Assembly (NCBI GenBank): GCA_001692895.1
Contig: KV748189.1
Location: 442,432 to 506,431, forward strand
DNA length: 64,000 bases
Direction of reading: 5' to 3'
DNA from: Cenococcum geophilum 1.58
Taxonomy: Eukaryota; Ascomycota; Dothideomycetes; Gloniales; Gloniaceae
In this document: in pieces, positions 37,691-49,500 of the stretch
Layout of the letters: the number at the start of each line of letters is the position of its first letter
Position numbering within the stretch: position 1 is the stretch's first letter
The notes under the pieces: model-generated
Told to the model about the DNA's origin: nothing
Database searches by the model: none
The model's input: the letters and a program-made list of their open reading frames with translations, nothing else
Made by a program: the position numbers and the translations under genes

Positions 37691-38420
37691 TACCTAACAC
37701 TCCTTTTCTAAAGCGCTTAAAATAGCTCCAAAAGCAGTTTTACTTACTCTTTTAGATACTTTTTAATATATAAAGAAACATAAATTCCTATATCCAAAAT
37801 TTTCTTATAAACACCCACTCAAAGAAAACTTATAACGCCTGCCCTACTTAGTATTTTATACTATACTACTTTAAAATATATTAGAGAAAAGATTCCAATA
37901 TAATTATTATGGCAAATTCTTTACGCGGAGGTATAACCTTATTATTTATAAAGAATCCTAAGCACTACTTAAACGCTATAAGTGCGATATTTGCTATATA
38001 AGATTCGGCCAACCCAAAGATTAAAGAAAGTATATTCTTAGCGTCTATTAGTTATAAAAGTTTACCTGCGAATTATGCAATAGGGTATTTAATCGGAAAG
38101 ATATCCTTAATAGGTAAGCTATATACTTCTTAGAATTTTTATATATACTAATTTTATATAGGTATAAAAAAACGGATTGTATAAAAAAGAATACGGATAA
38201 CGTAAAAATAGTAGAATGTACCTTATGCCGAAAAAAATTCACAAAAAACGCAGGCCTAAACTAGTAAGCTTTATAGTTCCTAGAATTACCTATACTTATT
38301 TTTAGTTATAGTTATTAAAAGAAGTGCCAAGTTCGATTAACGACACCCGTTAATTCTCTATAAGCTGATTAAGGAAAGGTATCTAAGAGATTGGCGGTAA
38401 GTGACCTTCTATATTTATAA
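37690..38420 (+). pseudogene. C2H2 zinc-finger protein, RIP-killed, zinc ligands lost
   Basis: A single plus-strand frame from about 37.75 to 38.29 kb encodes five or six tandem C2H2 fingers: an N-terminal half finger ending YIKKH, then FLYPKFSYKHPLKENL, YNYYGKFFTRRYNLIIYKES, YKCDICYIRFGQPKD with RKYILSVY, FTCELCNRVFNRKDILNR, and VECTLCRKKFTKNAGLN. The last three keep the C-X2-C pair. In the second and third readable fingers Cys has become Tyr (TGY to TAY), and in RKYILSVY both His are Tyr (CAY to TAY). Gln and His codons elsewhere are stops. The finger hydrophobic core is kept, so these were once functional zinc fingers, probably of a transcription factor. The 64-codon open run at 38242-38048 on the minus strand is a shadow. 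Confidence 0.83.
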
Positions 38421-38849
38421 ATTATTCGCTAGAGTTTAGAAGCTTTTTTTTTCTATATATCAAAGTATATCTTAGAAGAAAGCGTTATATAGAACAGATC
38501 TTTAATAAATATATCCTATTTAAAGGCTACTATAAGCTCTGTTTTTCTACACAGTATACTTTAGAGCTCTATTTAAGTATATTAGCCTAAATCAGATTTC
38601 CTTACTACCATCATACTATATCTATTGACCTAGATCGTACTTACGTACAATGTCTTATCGAATGTCTTATTATCTATTTACAACCACGATTAAGTAGCGA
38701 TTAAGTAACAGTTTTATATCGTCTTATATCTTCGTCAGCATTATAGTTAGTATTATACCACCTACCTTAGGCATATAGATAGCTTTTAGAACCAGATATA
38801 ATAGATAGAGTTCTTATACCCCCCCTTTAAAAAAGCCTGCCCTTAGGCT
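38421..38849. other. Degraded DNA with possible diverged LTR
   Basis: A run of C at about 38820-38826 reads as a polypurine tract on the minus strand, just beyond the end of the second Gypsy element's pol region. The 220 bp to its left could be a diverged LTR (38600-38819), but it does not match the LTR at the other end of that element. Confidence 0.4.
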
Positions 38850-41800
38850 TTGCCGCTAAAAGTCTTGGTAAGAGAATCTAACCAATTAGATAACTTCGAC
38901 CGCCGGTCGAAGTTCCTGGATATCTTAACACCTCACGTAACTAAGAAATTTCTAGGGCGTTTTTATCCTTATGTTCTTCTGGTAGCTTATTATCTTTATT
39001 ATACTAGCATTCTATCCACTTATCTAGGTACTTTAGCGGTCTGGGTTTGTTAGGGTAACGGCTGTGGAACTCCTAAAGCTTATAGGGGCTACCTATAAAG
39101 TTCTGTGCAGGGTACTAAGTGGGGTCTAGGTTATATCCTTTCTAACTAATACAATACTTTAACGTTCCCTTTATAAGTTTATAGGCTAGTATTTCTTTAA
39201 TTTCCTATTTATTATCGTCATTAACTTAAATTAGTAGGGGAGGTTCATTCTTTTGTCTAGGTAGTAGGTTATTTATAGCTTTCCGTAGCTTATCTAATAA
39301 GAAGATAGGGTGGACTTTAATTAAGTCTAGGAGCTTAACCTTGTACGAGTTGCCTACTTTGTTAAGAATCTTATACAGTCCTGCCATTTTATAGTCTAGC
39401 TTACGGCTAGGCCGTTCTGTCTTTTAGTTCTTTATTATAACCTAGACCATATCGCCTATAGTAAAGTTAGGCTCGCGCCTATACTTATTTACCTGCTGTT
39501 TTATTAATTTCTAGGCCTTTTTTAGGTTCGTATAGGCTACTTTCTAGGCTTCTTCTAAGCGCTTAGCGTACTACTAGGCTTCCTTATGAGATAGTTTTTC
39601 GCGTATGGTCTGGGGCCCTTCTGGTCTTTCCTAGTTAAAGCTTATGTGGGGTAGGTAACCTATTTCTAGTTAAATAGGGGCAAATCCGGTAGAGTCATGG
39701 GGTAGGGTTGCTTGGGCGTAGTTTATTAAGGGTAATAGTTCGGCCTAGTTATCCTAAAAGTAGTTAATGAAAGGCCGGAGTCTCTAGTCTAAGTATTAAT
39801 TTATAATCTCCGTTTAACCGTCTGTCTAGGGGTAATATGCCGTAAAAAGCTTTAGCTTAATACCTAGGATCCGGGTAAACTTATTCTAAAAGGCTAATAT
39901 AAACTGTGGCCCGCGGTTAGATATAATAGTGTCTAGTAGTTTATAAATTCGGTAGATATAGTGGATATATAGTTGGGCTGCCTCTTTAGCATTAATATTT
40001 TTATGATAGGGAATTAAGAATAGGCGCTTGCTAAAGCGGTTAACTAGGATTATAACTATATTATATCCGTTACGGTCTAGAGGTAGCTTATAAAAGTCTA
40101 TAGAGATATATTACTAGGGGCAGTTAGGTATTAAGAGGGGTTTTAATAGTCTTAGGGTTTTATCTCGTAGGATTATAGACCTATAGTAGTTGTTGTAGTT
40201 CCGTATATAGCGGTCGATATCTATAATTATTCCGGGCCAGTAGTAGCGGTCACTAATAATCCTGCGGGTCTTATTCTTTTTAGGGTAGGCCGTAGAGACC
40301 TAAGTATATACTTTAGCAATAAGCTAAGTCCGTAAGTTTTGTTTCTCTACTACTACTAGCCGTTCCTAATGCTTAAGTAATCTATTTTTGAGGGACTATG
40401 GGCTAGTAATGTTCTTTACCTTTTTACAGTACTCCTATAGAGAAGGGGCTGTACAGTTTATCTACAGTAATTCGTTAATTAAGTTAAGTCCTAAAGGGTT
40501 AATAGGATATATCTCGGCGCCTAAGGGGTCTGTACTTAGTTCTGCCTATATTTAGGGGTTAAGGTGCTCTAGTTATAGTAGCGTCTAGGTCCGTAATAAG
40601 ATCTTCGCAGCCATATAGTTACCTAGGTCTTATTTGCGCCTAGTAAGAGCATCTATATAGTTCGCAGCGCCTGGTCTATATATAATTAAGAAGTTAAACT
40701 AAGATAGGATGTCCGCCTAGCGTACCTGCCGGGCCGTAAGGGCCTTAGTTGTTATAAAGTATTCTAGGGCCTTATAATCTAACACTACTTTAATAGGTTT
40801 AGGGGTCCCCTCTAGCTATATACGCTAGTGCTAAAAGCTAGAGATAATAGCTAGCATTTCTTTATTATGGATATAGTAGTTTAGTTTAGCATCTATTATA
40901 GTCTTTAAATAGTATATAATAGGGTACCATTCTCCGTCCGGTTACTTCTAGAAAAAAATACCGGCTATTACGCCGTCTAAGGCATTAGTTTCTAGTATTA
41001 AGGGCCGTTCTAGGTTAAAGTGGGTAAGTAGGGGGGCTGATACTAGCCGTTTTTTAAGCTTATTAAAGGCCTGTATATATATAGCGTTAAAGTAAAAGGG
41101 CTGGTCTTTCCTAGTAAGGCGGTTAAGAGGCCAGGTAATTCTGCTGTAGTTCTTAATAAAGCGTTGGTAGAAGTTATAGAAACCTAAAAATGATTGCACC
41201 CCCTTTACGGTCCAAGGGGGCGTCCATTAGTTAATTATAGTCGTTTTCTCTAGGTCGGCCTTAATTCCGTTTATACTAATAATAAAACCTAGGTACTTTA
41301 TACGCTTAACACTAAATTCTAACTTCTTAATATTGGCCTAGAGGCTAGTTTCGCGGAGCCGTTATAGGACTTTATAGACGTGCTCCTTGTGTTTTAGTTC
41401 ATTCTCCAAATAGATTATAATATTATTTAGATAGGCCGTATAGAAGTCGTTAAGGTAGTTAAAGAGTACATCGTTTATATACTGCTAGTATATAGCTGGT
41501 CCGTTAGTTAGTTTAAAAGGAAGTACCTTATATTTATACGTCCTATAATAGGTCCGGAATATAGTAAGATTCTTAGACCTAGGGTCTATCCTAATTTGGT
41601 AAAAGGCCTGGCGGATATTAAGCTTTATAAAAACCTTAGCTCTACTTATTTAGGTAAGAGTCTTATTAAGTAAGGGCAGCGGGTAGCGGTCCTTGTGGGT
41701 TATATTATTTAGCTTACGGTAGTTAATGCAAAAGCGCAATCCTCTATTTAGCTTTTTAATAAAGAGAATAGGTAAGTTAAAAGGGGCTTAGCTAGGCTCA

Positions 41801-43022
41801 ATAAAGCCCTTATTTAGGTTATTAATAAGGTACTGCTTTATAGCCTATAATTCGGCAATAAACTATAGGTAGAGAGGGCTAAAGCTAAGGGTACTTCCCT
41901 TATCTTGCTTAATCTTAATCTTATAGTTATATAGTTAGTGGGGTAGAAGTATATTAAACGCTGCCTTAGAGAATACGTCCTTAAATTTCCGGTATTAATT
42001 GGGCAGTTTTTGCTCTACTAGTTCTTTATCTATAAGCCTACTTTCCTATCCGCTAAGCTTACTTTCCTTTTCCTTAATTATTTGGTTAATTTTATATAGG
42101 CTAGTTATAAAGGCAACGGTATTAGGCTAAACCAGGTTTTGGTAGAATCCTACAGCGCTAATATAGTAGACATTAACTAGTGGGAGGTCCGTAGGTTTCT
42201 TTGGCGTCTATTAGGCCGTGGTTTACGGTATAGGGTTTATAGTTTTCCTTAGCTCACGTTCTATTTTCTATAAGTTATTCTTCCTATCTATTAGTTTAAT
42301 ATAGCGTCTAATATCCCTAGCTTTCCTTTGTAGCTTCATAGGGTTCTCTATAGGGAACTTAGCTAGGTCACTACCGACTTCCTAAGTCTTTAGTACGGGT
42401 GGCGTAATATAGGTAGTCTAAGGGCGGCGTAGTATACGGATCCGTTACAGGTTAAGCTGTACGTTCTTCTTAAAGGCCTAGTCTTTACGCATAGCATTAG
42501 CCTAGTAAATGGTATTAATCTAGGGCCGTACAAGGTTTTCTATTATAATGCTGATTTCTTTTATAAAGGAAGGGGTTAAAGGTAGAGTTTTAGGCTAGAT
42601 AAGCCGTTTACTTTATACTTTAAGCTATAAACCTAAATAGGCTAGCCATTTTCTTTCTAAGATTATATTATAGCTTCCTAAGTCCATAATAAGAAAGGGG
42701 ATGTTATACTGCCTTTGTCCGTTAACGCGGAGGTAAATCCATAAGATAGTTATAATAGGTAGCCCTATCCGTCCATTATAACCGCGAATAGGAATTAGTT
42801 TAGGCAGTTCTTTAAGGGGTATATTTAAAAAGTTAGCCAGTTTTACAGCGCACTTTATATTAATTAAGGTAAAGGCATTTACTCCTAAGTTAGCTAAAGC
42901 AAAGGTTAAAACTTAATATCTATTGCGAAATAAAGTATAAGGGATAGTGTAGCTTCTTCTACTAACTAGCCAACCTAGATTAATATGTAATATATCGATC
43001 CCTTTTTTATATCGATCCCTTT

Positions 43023-43053
43023 TAACCCTAGAGAGGAGTCTTCCTCTAGGGTT
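43023..43053. repeat. Small hairpin 'aaccctagag...ctctagggtt'
   Basis: A 10-11 bp inverted repeat with a short loop lies in the second Gypsy element. A 16-bp direct duplication 'tatatcgatccctttt' lies just left of it (about 42985-43018). It is probably minor slippage structure inside the element. Confidence 0.55.
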
Positions 43054-44357
43054 TCTCTTTTTCTGGCTCCGTACTATCTTCCTAAATTAACAGGACCTTA
43101 TTTATCCTTGCCTTTATTAGGCAGTTCCTTATAGGGTGGCCTATTTAACCACATGAGAAGTAAGCTTCTTAATCGCTAAAGGCCTATATATAGGGGTCGC
43201 TGTATATAGACCGGGTGTACACCGGGCCCACAGTAGGGGTAGCTGCGCGGCTAGCTGCTGGGTTAGCTGTAGGAGTTGCCGATTATGCCGGGGCACTGTA
43301 GGCCGTACTCGTAGTACTTACGGCCTAGTTTGTAAGGTTTCTAGTTTTTAGCTAGTTAGCGCGTGCCTTAATTTAATGGAGGCCTTAGTTAATAGCTAGG
43401 CAATAGTCCGTAAGTTCCTTTAACGTCTATACCATAGTATAAGCTAGCAATACGGCCCGCTGTAGGTTTAGGGTAAGCTTATTAAAGAGGTCTAGCAGTA
43501 GGTCTTTCTAGGGGATCTAGGCCTGTCTGGCTAGGTGTAGAAAGCGGGTTTAGAAGGCCGAAAAGGTCTCCGTTGTTTTTATATTTAGGCTTTTATAGCT
43601 AAAGCGGGCGTTTTATACTTTAAAAGGGTCCTTATAAATAGAAGATAAGTATTTAATTATTTCTTCTTTAGAGATAAAGGGGTCTGCTAAGTCTTTAGTG
43701 TATTGCGGGCGTAAATGCGTCTAGGTGTCTCCGCTAGTACGGCCAAAGACATAAGCTATTCTGGCTCGGGCGTTAGGGAAGTGGTCTATATTAACTTTAA
43801 GCTTATCCTATAATTGGAGCTTCTAATTATTAAATATAGGGTCAGTTCCGTTTGTAAGTAGTAGGGGGTCCGCGACCTTTGCTGACCGCTTTAGTGCTAT
43901 ATAGGCCTCGGTGGATCCACTAAGGCGCTAGGATAGGGCCTAAAGGACTATAGTAAGTCTTTAGTTGTTTAATAATAACTTATTATTAGATATAGGGGTA
44001 TCTCTGGCTTTAAGCAGCTCTCGCAATTATTTAATTTCGGCATTGGCAGCCGTAAGCTCCGCCTGGGGGGTTAAAACGTTAATTGTTTCTTTATCTAAAG
44101 TATTTAAAGGTCCTGCAGCTGCTTTACCTGCTACTGTGGTTCGTGGCATAGTGGTAGGGGTGTTGGGTAATTCCGGGTAATTTCTTTAGGGGTTCTGGTC
44201 TGTGTGTGTCTTATGGGTCCTTTTCTTGGGGTTTTGTTCTTTTCTTTTAGGTCCTGTCCTTGTGGTCCTAGTGATGTCCTTAGGGTCCTATTCTGTGTTC
44301 TCGTAGATATATTTAAGTTCCTTCTTAGGAAGAAAGAGTAGAGTAAGCTTTAGATAA

Positions 44358-44584
44358 TGTTAGCGACTTAGTCAATTAAGGCATGAGCACGGTATGAGGG
44401 ACGTGTAAGCCTGTATAATTGGATTGTCTATAAACGAGAATCTAAAGCTAAAGAAAGGAAAGGAGAAGAAGGGGAGCGCCGCTCGAAGCTATATACGATC
44501 TTCGCGTCACGTGACCGCAATATGCGGCAATCTGTGGCAACTTGCCGGTGCGTAGTTCTGCCAAGTTCTGCCAGTGCCGTAACA
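44358..44584 (-). repeat. Probable 5' LTR of the second Gypsy element
   Basis: It starts TGTTACGGCACTGG on the minus strand and ends CTAACA, giving TG...CA termini, 227 bp, followed by a leader of about 200 bp to the gag-like start at 44150. The assignment rests on position and termini because no second copy is visible. The same 14-bp opening recurs at 45567-45580. Confidence 0.55.
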
Positions 44585-44599
44585 TTAGTACTGCGTATT

Positions 44600-45130
44600 A
44601 GGAAAGCTTTAGAGCTCTATATTAAGCTTTAAGTAGAGCTTTAAGCAGTGCCTCGCGTAGAGCTTTTAAGCAGAGCTTTTAAGCAGAGCTCCGTGTAGAG
44701 CCTTAAGTAGAGCTTTAAGTAGAGCTTTATATAGAGCTTTAGGTAGGGCTTTAATAGAGCTTTAAGTAGAGCCTTATACGGAGCTTTAAGTAGAGCTTTA
44801 ATAGAGCTTCGAGCAGAGCCTTATATAGAGCCTTAAGTAGAGCTTTAAGTAGAGCCTTATATAGAGCTTCGAGTAGAGTTTTAATAGAGCTTCAAGTAGA
44901 GCTTTAATAGAGCTTTAAGTAGAGCCTCGTGCAGAGCAGAGTAGAGCTTTAAGTATAGTAGAGCTTTAAGTAGAGAGCTTCTCTATATAGACCTTATATT
45001 TAGGCTTGTTTTTAAAGGCCTTATAAACGGATTTATATAGAGCTTTAAGCAGAGCTTTGTATAGGCGTTTATATAGGCGTTCGTGCAGGCGTTTATAGAG
45101 GCGTTTATATAGACGTTTATAGAGATATTT
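44600..45130. repeat. Long array of 12-bp 'agagctttaagt' units
   Basis: About 35-40 units built on 'agagctttaagt' and variants ('agagccttatat', 'agagctttaata', 'agagcttcgagc') run for 500 bp. Toward 45.1 kb the unit changes to 'ggcgtttatata'. On the minus strand the theme is 'agctctacttaa'. Shorter units of 6-12 bp are mixed, suggesting repeated slippage. No long open frame crosses it. It lies between the LTR start at 44584 and a second copy of the same 14-bp opening at 45567-45580. Confidence 0.88.
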
Positions 45131-45580
45131 GTAGAGATATTAGGGGCATAATCAGGCTCCATTACGGATGGATTCTATAGAGTAAGAGGAGGGCTTTCAA
45201 ATAGAGGTATCGGCGAGTTAAGCGGTAGTATATTAGGGGGCGATATACCGCGTTAAAGGCGAATAACCGTTATCTACTAGGCAGGCTGGCCTGCCCTTAC
45301 AAATCGCGACTATAATCTCTTAGACCCTCAGAGAGGAATCCACCTCGAGGCTCTGTAATTGGCTACTAGAGCTAGCGCAAGTACTAACGCCTGCGGCGTA
45401 TATTAGGCTACGGCGCCAGTCGCTAATTGGCTTAGGTGTGGCGGTGCCAGCCACTAATTAGCTTAGGGGTTTGTAGAAGGTGAGGTGGATTTTCTCTCCA
45501 AGGGTCTAAGTTAACTAAGATAAACGTCTACTATAATCTACGTCTACTATAATCCACCGTTTTCTACCAGTGCCGTAACA
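45131..45580. other. GC-richer DNA ending with a second 'TGTTACGGCACTGG' opening
   Basis: The stretch keeps CpG and is less AT-rich than most of the window. A 16-bp duplication 'cgtctactataatcyac' lies at 45526-45556. On the minus strand it opens with the same 14 bp as the LTR at 44584, so 44585-45580 may be a longer related LTR, a solo LTR with the array inside it, or part of a second insertion. Confidence 0.5.
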
Positions 45581-45583
45581 ATT

Positions 45584-45727
45584 AGACTTGGTAACAAGCA
45601 AGCTGTTAAGCCCGCTTTAACTACTATAAGTACCTTATATATTACCACAGACCTTTAAAAGTGCCTTATACGGGTGCACCTACTATATACTTATCTATAT
45701 AAGCTTAACAGCTTACTTACCAAGTCT
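45584..45727. mobile_element. MITE-like element with about 26-bp terminal inverted repeats
   Basis: The left end 'agacttggtaacaagcaagc' (45584 on) pairs with the right end (45703-45727), which reads agacttggtaagtaagctgt on the other strand. A one- or two-base gap lies in the middle of each arm. The 144-bp size, the noncoding interior and the inverted termini fit a miniature DNA transposon. No target duplication is clear. It lies 3 bp from the repeated LTR-like opening at 45580. Confidence 0.72.
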
Positions 45728-46586
45728 GCAGCAAGATTACGTTATTAAATTACAAAAGTATAATTTATTAAAAGTTAGACCACCGTTTAACTATCTAATA
45801 TTTTAAGCGAATTACAAAAGGTAGGTTTTATAGAAATATTTACTAGAGGCAGTTCTTTAGGTATTAGAGACAGCCGCTCTATGCTATAACCTCTTAGATT
45901 TCTAGATATGTTAGGTAATTCCGCCTAGCTAGCTAAAGAACTATCTCTATATAACTCAACTGTGTTATTTATTATAGAGATTGTTTTTAAATCGGCAAAA
46001 TAATAGTAATAATAGATTTTGTAAATAACCACCCAAGAGTTAAATAGCTTAGCTTGAAGTATATCCCCAATAGTATTTATATATTCTATCCTTAAGCATA
46101 GAATAGAATAATATTTATAGTACTTAGATAACCTTATTTGGTGGCAAAAAGCGTAGATACGCTTAGGAACTTAATAGCTATCTAAGGCACTCTAGGACCT
46201 TAGCCATCTATTCCCCAAGTTAGAGGATCTTGCGCTAGGCATTCCGCTCTTATATATCTACAGTTTAATAACGTTTAGCTAAAGGGGAGGCGTGGCCTAT
46301 AATTTAACTGTAAGAAAGGTAGCTCTAAAAGTGCAGACTTATCTTATAAAATATAATATTTACTCTAATAAACTAAAACTTATATAGCTATATAGCATTT
46401 AGATATGTATAAAAAATTTTATAATTAGAACTATATTTAATTCTAGGCGCTTCTTCTAGCTCCTAGCCTACTTAAATTTAGATTAGGATTTATAGTTTCT
46501 ACTTTTAGATAGAGCCTATTTTAGCTCTAGAAATATATATAAATAGCAATTCTCCTTTCCTAAAAGTTTAAACACAACCTCTACCT
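45728..46586. other. Degraded DNA upstream of the patatin relic
   Basis: This probably includes the former promoter of the patatin-like gene. It is stop-dense in all frames, with no repeats or RNA genes recognised. Confidence 0.4.
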
Positions 46587-49500
46587 ATGGAAAAGCTAGA
46601 CTATAGCTTTATTATAAAAACCTGCGACAATACCTAGTGGCTTAGTATTTCTATATAAGGCAATAAAATTGCCCTTAAAGAATCTAATAGGCTTAAGATT
46701 CTTATTAATTAAATAGTATATCCAGATAGACAGCACCCAAGTTTATTTATGCTAATTAGTAGTATAGAAAAATCACTAGTTCTTTAAGAGTTATTTAGCG
46801 TAAAGAGGACTTAGAAACTTAGAAGTAAATAAGGCGTTAGTAAAATATACCTCTATCTTAACCCCTCTAGTATTTTTAGTAGACCGATACTTCTTATGGA
46901 CGGCGATTTACCTTAGTAAAACTTAAGGGTAAAAAAAACTGTAGTTAATAAGTGTTATAGTACTAAAAGATAGGTTCTTCCGCAAACCCCATCTAGGCTT
47001 CCCTATCTCTCGCTTGACCAAATTGTAGATAATATCTATTTATATCTACTTTTCCCCTTTATAGATATCTTTTACTTTTTTTCTACTAATATTAGTGGTT
47101 TTAGACATATTATACGCCGTATAGCCGCATGGCTAGAAATATATAAGTCATCAACTCTCTCTAAGAGCATATACCCTAGAGTAGTTATTATAACTAAGAA
47201 AGTGCCTCTAGGAATAGAAAGCGAGAATAAAGCTAGAAAAACCTTTCTCTATTTACTAAGAGAGGAAATAATAAAGAATCTCTCTAATAAGATCTTAGCG
47301 GTTAATATTATTACTCTTTTGCCTAATAGCAAAATGTCTGCTAAAGCTTGTTATAGACGCTTAAAAGAGTATCTTATAAATATATTAGACCAAGTCCGAA
47401 AGAATAGAGAGGATGCGCGAACTTTGTTTTCCGCAACGCATTTTAGCACGTTTTTTACCTACGTGTGTGGCCACTTTTTTTAGAAACCTTTAAAAAACTA
47501 TTTAATTTTATTAAGGCTTCGAGGACTAAGAACCCTACTATATCGGATTTAGAAGAACATCTTTTAAATTTTCTAAAATATATTAAAACGTTAAACAAGC
47601 TAACACAATTTGTAGTCCCAATAATCGCGTTAAGCCTACTTATAGATAACTATACTCCTAATAGCTATAGTAAGTACTATCTCTCCTAGCTTAGCTAATC
47701 TAATCCCTAATATAGTGTTTAATCCTTAAAGCGTCTTTAAAATACTTTATAGGGACGCTCTCTACCAGGCAATTAAGAGCGGAGTAATATCTTTTAAATA
47801 GTCTTAAGACGTAATTCTATAAAGCGGCTTTATTAACCTTATTAAAAGCTACCTAATAGAATTTTTTAAGCAAACTATAAGAGGCGATAAGTTTCCTTCT
47901 ATGGAGATCTACAAGGCTAATCTTAGACGCTTTAATAGTCGATGGCGAAATGTCTAAAGTAATAGTACCTATTTCGTTTATATGCGCTAGAGGCCCTAGT
48001 ACGGCTTACCCTATTTATATTATATCTGCGAAGACTATATTATAGCTCTTAGAGATAACTATATAGATAATCCTTAGACCTTTAGATTTTACCGCTATTC
48101 CTTTATAGGGTGGAGATGTCCAAGGAAGTCATTATAGAGGTATACCCGCTAACTGCTAGTATAGGAGTGCTATCTATTAATAGAGGAGGCATATATAGTA
48201 TTATACCTTTAAAGTTAATAAAGCTAATAGAGGATTAAATACAGCGTCTTATTAGTACGCGAATTCCCTTATAAAGACTTTATAAGGCAGTAGTTAGGAC
48301 AAGCTTAGGTAGGTCTCGAAATAATAGCTTAAAGATTTCTACTACTAATACTTTTAGGTGGTATAACTATCCTTGGAATATACCAAAATAGATAGTCCGT
48401 TAATAAATGTCTAGAAATTTTTGAGATATTAGCCCTAAAAGCATTTATATACCAGAAATTTTTAAAAATCGCCCCTATTTTAAAAACTCCCCTTATTTTC
48501 TACGTATTAAAGCTAGTAGTATTAGTATTCGCTAATAGTCTTTATCTAGCAGAAAATATCAAAACACCTCTAAAATAAGCCTTTGGATCTAATAAAAGCA
48601 TATTAGATTAGTCGTACGCAACATCTATTAGGGCTCGGATTGGTATAATAGCCGCTACTATTTAGGATTTATCATTGTGCATATTTACAAACTACAATAG
48701 TATAGGGAAGCGGAGTTAGAATCTAAGTATATTTATAAATTTTATAATAGTAATAGAGGCTTATAGGCAATAGGTTATTATATAGTATAACTAAAGGACG
48801 GTTATAGAAGAGTACTAGTATAGGAAATATAAGTATCTTTTCTTATAAACACCTTAAGCGGGCTAATATAAATATAGCGCGAGATCTACATCCACAGCTT
48901 AAGGGTATATACCCTTAGAGCTGCTATGTAGCTACTCTACTAAAACTATACATAGGATTTTCCTAGTAAAAGAAATATTAGGAGTAGGCACGTTTTAAGA
49001 TATAGGCCCCCTTAAAAATAACCCGCTTATTACTATAAAGTATAAGGTAAAAGCTATATTTCTATTAATTAAAAACCTAGACTTTGTGCTCTTTCTTAGC
49101 ACTAGTGCCCCTAAAGTTAGTATGCCGAGCCTAGACGGACCCTACAGCTACTAGAAAGATGGAGTATTATAGAGATATTTTCGTATAAGCTAGGAGAAAT
49201 CGCGAGATTGTAAAACCTAGTATGCCTTTGAAGACCACCTAGGTTACTACCGTCTTAATATTAAGTTTAATAATATAGAACTAAGGCTCGACAATTTAAA
49301 AAGTATATATTAACTTAAGTCGAAAGTTTAGGGGGACTGTTTATTCTCTAAAATAATTGACAGTATAGTACGCCGTATGGTTATATCCCTATTTTACCTT
49401 AAGTTAGAGTTACTTCTAAAGAGACATATAGGGGGATATAGAGCTACTAGTTATATCTTATGTCTTCTTAGCCAAAACGACCCAGTATTTAAGGCTATTG

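Larger units (their letters stand above)
38850..44584 (-). mobile_element. Fossil Ty3/Gypsy retrotransposon, second family
   Basis: On the minus strand, a gag-like region begins at 44150 and reaches a zinc-knuckle-like segment near 43.15 kb. Then come protease (about 42.7 kb), reverse transcriptase (about 41.3-41.7 kb), RNase H (40948-41199 is an open run typical of the RT/RNase H junction) and integrase (about 39.6-40.4 kb), ending near 38.85 kb. The upstream LTR is probably 44358-44584, starting TGTTACGG and ending AACA. A matching downstream LTR was not found, so the 3' end is lost, replaced or too diverged. The element is broken in many places. It differs clearly in sequence from the 7.3-17.1-kb element and retains longer open runs, so it is probably younger or less heavily altered. 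Confidence 0.85.

Noticed and set aside
38048-38242. 64-codon minus-strand open frame
   Set aside because: Antisense shadow of the C2H2 zinc-finger relic.
38600-38819. Possible downstream LTR of the second Gypsy element
   Set aside because: A minus-strand polypurine tract precedes it, but it does not resemble 44358-44584, so I could not pair them.
38850-39053. 67-codon plus-strand open frame
   Set aside because: It overlaps the 3' end of the pol region of the minus-strand Gypsy element, and no plus-strand domain is seen.
43965-44180. 71-codon plus-strand open frame
   Set aside because: It lies opposite the gag-like start of the second Gypsy element.
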